Source: Balanoglossus misakiensis
Taxonomy: Eukaryota > Hemichordata
Assembly: GCA_040954595.2 (NCBI GenBank)
Contig: CM082592.2
Span: 9,610,001 to 9,674,000, forward strand
Length of the DNA stretch: 64,000 nt
Reading direction: 5' to 3'
A program made the translations under genes and the position numbers. The notes beneath the pieces were generated by a model. That model was not told where the DNA came from. It ran no database searches and saw only the letters and a list, made by a program, of their open reading frames with translations. The number at the start of each line of letters is the position of its first letter. The stretch's first letter is position 1. Shown piece by piece: positions 57,955 through 64,000 of this stretch.

Positions 57955-60503
57955 AACTGGAAACTTTCGAAAGTAGGGGTGAGTGAACGCTGTAAGTACA
58001 AGTCAACGTAATTGAATACGTGTAAAATCTGTGAAATGCCTCCACGCATAAAGAGTACAAGCAACGAGGTGTGTATAGCGCAGTCGTCACGCGTAGGCAT
58101 TGCCATACACGTAATTGCCATACATGCAATTATCACATACAACAGCCAAGCTTATATAACGGAATGATCGGCTGTCTTTTGAAATGTGACGTCTCTCACG
58201 AAATGCGAAGGATGTTTCCTCTAACCATGAATTGCTTCCAAACCACGCGATAATGTTGTCTAATTGGGGGGAATTTTCGCGGTATTTCGATGCAGCTGTT
58301 CGGAGTGATTTCCCATTGATAGTTGCACTGTGGTAACGTCTGTTGCATTTACGCGGCGTCTCGTTTGTGCGGACGAAGTATCTTGATGGTAAACTATACA
58401 ACCGAGTTTAATTCATTTAGTTGCAAAACACGTGCTGCGCCATACAGGTGATGTAAAGTATATACATGATCCTTTCTGAACCATTATGGGACGGAAAGTT
58501 ACACCGGGCACATCTGTAAGACATAATGCGTTGCTTGCATCATAGTTGCGTGAACGTAATCATATCAAGAAGCAAAATGCATCGAATCGCGAGGAGCTCG
58601 CTATCGGGGTAGTTTGCGAGCTCAATAGTTCTATGCGCGGCTGAAAGCAATCCATTTTGCATGAAATTAGCCAGTAGGGCAACAGACGTAACTTCCACGG
58701 ACGCGGTGTCTGGCGTATCGTCGTTTCCATGGAAACGTGAAATAGAAACCTGGTGACGACGCCGTTCGCGTTTTTGTACCGGCTAATGAACACACATTTG
58801 CACAGGTGACTGGATCCAAAGACAGTCGGTTGCCAGAAAATCTGCGAATCGATGAGCAGCTCTCGATTACTGTACAAATCATCATTGACGCGTTGGTAAG
58901 ATATTTAGAAAAATGTTAAGGCCGATTTCCCTAATATCAATAAAGGCAAGGTTGACTCTCCATTGACAATGAAAACAAATGAACCAACAATAATCTGACA
59001 TGGCTTCGCACTATACAATATGATGTATTTCTAGTCTGACTCAGGCAACTTGGTGACCCGTTATCTGTGATGGACTCAGTTTGGTTTGTTCAGTTCATCG
59101 ATCACGAATGATACAGCCGTATTTTTGCGAATACCTCAGTATTATTGTACAACCACTGTGGTAACATATGACGTTCTGTATTACTATACGTTTCCGTATT
59201 TATACAGTGCGCGGAGTCCAAATACGGTCTGCACGTAAAGCATTCACAAGTATATTACAGCGAGCCCAATACCTTGCGCGTGGACGTCTCGCAATGTCTA
59301 TGGCTGTGTATGACCCTTTAGTATTTTGACGCACGTACCCGGTGTGTAATTATCCAGAATCAGCGCTGATGGCAAATCAAATTACAAAGATGTGATGAGC
59401 AACAATATTGACAAATAATTGCATGCAGCGGTATCGCGGGAAGTACTTCAAATTGTGTGACGATTGGGAATATAGGGGTCAAGGTATATTAGGCTATCAC
59501 ATCTATTTCTCGATTATTAGCCAGGAGCAAACCAGTAACGCGTGATAATTAATCCAGATTACCACAACTGGCGGCTAAGCTCACCGCCCTACATTTGACC
59601 CGAGCGTCCACCTTGATTAGATCCTTCGGTTCGTTTCAACTGTAGTTTTTAGTCAGAGAACGGTGAAGGAATTTCAACCACAGAGGACCGGGTGTCTGAT
59701 TAGAGGATAAATGTTTCTAATTTTAGGCGTGATTCAAACACGTGTCAATCAAGATTGTTACTGCGGGGACGGATGAATCTATGCCAGTGGGGAAAAAGCT
59801 TTTTAGAATGATGTATAAGCCATCTCCACGGAAGAATGAACATGTAACATGATTGTACTATATATCATCGGGGACTGCATCCTTAGATAGTACGTTCTTA
59901 GGCCGTTGTATTTTACCTAGTAGACCCTCATTGGCCAGAATACTTCAAATCATTCACAATTTCAACCCCCCAGACCCAAATAATTTTCAATAATTTGTTT
60001 TCATCCAAACATTAAAAAGTGTTAGGTGAACAATTTGAATATTGCAAAGCTTGATTACATATTGAAACGCTTGAATATCTCTGTATTGTGGTATCATTCC
60101 TCTCCTTCGTTTTCAAGTACTCGAACTAGCTTGTTTTTGCAGAAAAACAACTCTATATGCCAGCATGACAGTTTTTACGCCAAACATTCTTAAGCCAGAT
60201 TCTTTCTTTCACAAAAGAACGTGCGCTTCGTGCTGCCAATCCAGCACGTGGGTGGTGATCTAGAAAAGGTTGCGAGAGTATTGTCATTATTTATACGGAG
60301 CGGCTCGTATTAATGGCGTGGTGGCCCGGGGACATGAACAAACCGTCGGCCTGTGAATGAACCTCGCTCGACAAAAACACGCCGCGTTTTAGACAGCATT
60401 TCTACGGTAACTCTATACTTACACGTCAAAACTGTGCAAAACGGTAATGGGTTTCTTTTCATACAGACTCGTCAAAACACACACTGGCTTTGTTAATATC
60501 CGA

Positions 60504-60509
60504 TTTATT
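60504..60509 (-). promoter_or_regulatory. Possible GPCR poly(A) signal (AATAAA)
   Basis: AATAAA on the minus strand, about 170 bases after the GPCR stop codon. Confidence 0.45.
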
Positions 60510-60677
60510 ATTGAAGTGAAAACGATATACAAAAACGACTGACGATTTACTTGGTGTAAAAAGTTGTAATAACCCGAATGGAAACTTTGTGCCACATATT
60601 GAAAATTTTCCAGAAGCTTCTGAAAACTGAACTAACCATTTAACGACGACGGAGTAAAACAATTATTCTTGGGTTTT

Positions 60678-62406
60678 CTACACATTGGTAGTTTTTGATT
60701 TTACAAGTAAGAACTCCAGGTCACGGTCTTTGACAGTGTCAAACAGTTCGGAGTACGGGTCAGTTGAAATATCTGTGATGTCCAATTCAACCGTGTTCGT
60801 ATTTTCACTTTCGAATATTGTGACGTAGTCTTCTTCCAGCTTCCTCACTTCGGATGTTATTACTTCCAGCACTTTTTGGCGAAAATTTTCATCTTTGGAC
60901 GAGGCCATGACACCGGGCGTCGGCGAGTCTATTGCGTCATCACGTCCCGTGCCATCCGACTGTAGCAGGGAGCTCAGCTCCAATTGGTCGCCCTCCCCCG
61001 TTGTCGACAGCGAGCGGGCCGCCTTCTCGGCGGCGTTCATCGCTTCTTCGCTGATGCTAGAAGTCACAGCCTTCGGCGCTGTCTTCTCCTCCGTGCTCGA
61101 AAGCGTTCGGGAGAACATCACATTCTTACGACAAACCAGCTCCAGCGATCCGTTATTACGCGAGCCATCTTGCCCGTGCCTCCTCGTGGGGTCTCCGCCG
61201 AATCGTAACTTGTCGTGGGGAGCGTACCTCCTGGCCACCACCGTTCCGCACAGCTTTCTGCCTTTGGCTCCGGAGTTCCATTTTTCCCTGAAAGCGCACA
61301 AAATAGAAAAACATAAGATATTACAGACAGACTCACTCCCGAAAATATACACGGTGTGCGCCCTTATCCGTCGCTGGCCTTGCATCGTTCAAAACATTAA
61401 ACTCCGAGTCGCTACAGGCGCATACAACAGTACCGTGACTTATCTGTTCGCACAAAACTAGACCTGAATACCTTGTGGCCATTTTAATTAATAAACCTCC
61501 GTCAACGAGGCGGGGGTAGTTCCTGCTAATCTACACGTAGGATGCGGATCCATAGGTGTACAATCTATCCTTTGGCCCACGCGCGAGAAATGTTTCAGAT
61601 ATAATGGATTAGAAATTTGTCGAAACATGACTGTTGCAAAATAAAGAATTTTGGACGAAATTTATAGAAAAATTTGATTTTTTGGTCTGGAATATCAAAT
61701 ATCTCAGATATCGTTGCCTGAGCTGACATTAATATTTTAGTGTCTTCATAAATAGAAAGAATATTTCAGGTGACATGAATAATATATATGTCTTAGGCAG
61801 AATGCTATTAACAGCTAATCTACTTTTGTGTGAACCTAATGTGGCCCTGTGTTTAATTTTTAAAGAGTGATGAACGCGCCCGGGGTGAACGCGATAGCTG
61901 AGAAGACTCCTACATGACCTTACATCCTCGTACTTCCGTTGGGAAGAATCCACCAGGTTGACTAAAATCTCTACAAATACTCTATATTTGCATCTGTAAA
62001 TAATAAATTATGTCCGGAGTTACAAAAGTGACATCTTTTCATGCAATATTTTTGTCTCTAAATGTTGAATTTTAACAACCCAATACCAACGGAAGTACAA
62101 GGATGTAGGGTCATGTAGGGGTCATGAAAGTGGCCATTATCCGCAACCACAAGATGGCGAACCGGGTCGAACCAACAGCTGTGTTTTACCTGACATAGTA
62201 ACAGCACAGGATCTTCTTGAAGGTTTCTCTGAACTGCGGCTTGCAACAGATGTAAATGACCGGGTTCAACGTACTATTGCAGTAGCCAAGCCACACGATG
62301 GCTCCTTCCAAGACCGGGTGGATGGTACAGGAGGCACAGAAGGGCATCACTAGGTACATAACAAAGAACGGCAGCCAGCAGACGAAGAAAGCGCCCATGA
62401 TTAAGG
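60678..62406 (-). CDS. Class A GPCR, biogenic-amine-receptor-like, last two exons (TM6 to C-terminus)
   Basis: Exon 62406-62190 encodes TM6 (LIMGAFFVCWLPFFVMYLV with the CWLP switch), a short third extracellular loop with a CxxC-like FCASC, TM7 (WLGYCNSTLNPVIY, the NPxxY motif) and helix 8 (CCKPQFRETFKKILCCYY, with cysteines that could be palmitoylated). The split codon AG|G joins exon 61287-60678, a tail of about 200 residues rich in Ser, Thr, Glu and Asp, ending TTNV. The FVCWLPFF and GY-NS-LNPVIY pattern is that of amine receptors (dopamine, octopamine/alpha-2 adrenergic, serotonin). Ligand cannot be told, because TM3 and TM5 are missing. The preceding exon must carry one base of a split codon; I did not find it before the window end. 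Confidence 0.88.
61909..62119. repeat. 211-bp foldback-like inverted repeat in GPCR intron
   Basis: The left arm 61909-61942 (CCTACATGACCTTACATCCT...) matches the reverse complement of 62086-62119 at 32 of 34 positions. The middle is AT-rich. No target-site duplication is evident. It lies in the intron between the two GPCR exons and is probably a non-autonomous element or its relic. Confidence 0.7.
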
Positions 62407-64000
62407 CTGTGAACACGAAAACAGTGAAAGAGGGGAAACTCGTTAGCAATCTGTGGCACTAACCAGGTCAGTGCGCAAACTAAGTAGGCAGAATAAGTAT
62501 GGCGAGATTGACCTCTCAAATTTAGTCACACCATGCACACCGGCAAACATAGATAATGGCTCAGTTTGTCAAAATAGCTGCAATGCTCTCGGAATGTTTA
62601 TTCCAAGGATCAGGCAGCAATTGCAATTTGTTCCATCCGTTCTTTTTGTCCCCAATGTTGAACGATAACGGTCAATGGACCTGAAATAACGCCATTTTAC
62701 TTAACCACCGTAAATATTGTATGCAGTCGGGTGGGAACGACTGATATTATTAAGATATTATAGTTCTGTGACTATTCACAACAATACATTTTTGCAACAT
62801 CAATAATTCATCCAGGTCTCGCTTAAGCTATCAGTTATGTGGCAAGTGGGGAATCTTAGGTTTACTTCCTTTCCGTTATATTGATCTTCAAATGTCACAA
62901 GTTGAGTGAACATCTAGCTGCTAGGTATATACGGTCGGCGATGTTGTTCAATTGATAAAGATCACAGCAAGATTTCTAGGAGGATATCTAGGCGAGAAGA
63001 CAGTGAAACTGTGTTTAAAGTGTATCGCTGTATCAGAAACGAGACTTGTTTCCGCCCCGAGCAAGACGGTACACTATGTGTTAGATATACTCTCAGACTG
63101 ATTTGTTAAATTGTGCAACTTGTTCAGTGCTGCCCATGCCGCGGGGGATTTTGAATAGTTACCGGGGTATTTAAATCACCAACTGAATTGTTCTGAAGAA
63201 CAAATTTCTTCGGTCTGAATGATCGTGGCTTCTTTTGGACATGTTCGAAACCGTTCGTCAGCCTGAGCACAGACCGTGCTTTCTCGTTCAATCGGTGGTA
63301 TTCAGTCGCCGAGACTGATTCTGTTTTTCTATCAAGGATGGTCGGATGACAAGAAGTAGATGGAGAGATAGACATCAAAGAGAACGGCATTGTAGAGAGG
63401 ATCTCGAAGATGATTGGTCGCGGGGACATGAATTGGGCACATGCCATGCGCAAATGTTGCCATATCAGTTGGAGCTGGACACATCATGGCATTGTTATGA
63501 GTAGACACGTTTCGGACAGGGGTAGAACAGTAAACTACATTTGGTACACAGAACAAAACTCCTGAAAACATTGCCTCAAGCTCGGTTAATGTTAATCATA
63601 ATGTTAACGGTAAAGAAGTTAGCTTCATTTGCGTTTAGGCGTTTGAAGGAAACACCCATGAAAACCGTTCAAATACATGCATGCCCGTCGAATTGCAGCG
63701 AAAAGATACAAGAGCAAAGCCTTTGCATTTCACAGACGTAGCCTTCAGATAGAAATGGCACATCCCTTTGATGTTTGGATAAGAATTACAATAGAGATGC
63801 CGAATCAGTCGAATAGGAGATACTTAAGGCTTCAGGTACTATCTCTAGTTGTGTCGACACATTGTGTTGGGTCACGACACGTGGTGAGCACAGCATCGAA
63901 AGTGTCATCTGATGTTACTATGACTTGTTTCCAATGTCATCAGGAACTATTGTGAGAATCGGGGATTAGAAACTGCCCCTTTAAAATGGAAATGTTACAC
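62407..64000. other. GPCR intron or unrecognised sequence at window end
   Basis: This should be intron upstream of the TM6-TM7 exon. A minus-strand open frame at 63124-63453 is long and basic, like a third intracellular loop, but its only decent donor leaves phase 0 while the TM6 exon needs one carried base. I found no other candidate exon. Confidence 0.4.

Larger units (their letters stand above)
51933..60677. other. 8.7-kb region without a recognised gene
   Basis: It starts with the MRPL16 3' end and finishes with the GPCR 3' end. Scanning both strands I found no exon with a recognisable domain and good splice sites. Contents: a diverged two-copy repeat (54711-54820 and 55294-55394), a TC/TG microsatellite (57907-57954) and one weak candidate first exon (57515-57577). 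The rest is AT-rich sequence with ordinary short open frames. Confidence 0.5.

Noticed and set aside
60895-61461. 188-codon plus-strand open frame
   Set aside because: Antisense of the GPCR tail exon, which joins in phase to a convincing TM6-TM7 exon.
63124-63453. Minus-strand basic frame considered as the third intracellular loop exon of the GPCR
   Set aside because: Its donor (near 63161) leaves phase 0 whereas the TM6 exon needs one carried base; no amine-receptor motif is visible.

Overview
The window reads as nuclear DNA of an invertebrate animal. Genes are split into many short exons with GT-AG introns, intergenic DNA is AT-leaning and carries microsatellites, poly-G runs and small inverted-repeat elements, and the recognisable products are animal proteins (TAO kinase, DEPDC5, MRPL16, an amine-type GPCR). 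A marine deuterostome such as an amphioxus or hemichordate would fit, but the sequence alone does not settle the phylum. All exon models come from reading splice sites by eye and requiring reading-phase agreement across every junction.

Layout, left to right. (1) 1-1186, minus: the N-terminal four exons of a group II PLP-dependent decarboxylase, cut by the window edge. (2) 3353-20653, plus: a complete 25-exon gene for a protein of about 1444 residues that I cannot name. It has a conserved-looking N-terminus, long arrays of Arg/Asp/Ser/Gly repeats, three tandemly duplicated charged exons, and a C-terminal region with degenerate EF-hand-like units. (3) 20654-25396: convergent intergenic DNA holding a very young 426-bp foldback DNA transposon with perfect 130-bp terminal inverted repeats and a 9-bp target-site duplication. 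(4) 25397-37021, minus: a complete 17-exon TAO kinase. (5) 40627-49959, minus: a complete 29-exon DEPDC5 (GATOR1 subunit), including one GC-AG intron. (6) 50405-51932, plus: a complete 5-exon mitochondrial ribosomal protein uL16m gene (MRPL16), divergent from DEPDC5 with about 445 bp between start codons. (7) 51933-60677: about 8.7 kb with no convincing gene. (8) 60678-62406, minus: the last two coding exons (TM6, TM7, helix 8 and a tail of about 200 residues) of a class A, biogenic-amine-like GPCR whose upstream exons were not found.

The genes do not form one pathway and the order looks like ordinary animal gene neighbourhood. The most unusual items are the unnamed repeat/EF-hand gene, the fresh 9-bp-TSD foldback element, a short TTAA-flanked MITE with degraded relatives, and the exon-level oddities (19-nt microexon, weak donor with read-through stop, GC donor). 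No CRISPR array, tRNA, rRNA, operon or prokaryotic feature was seen.
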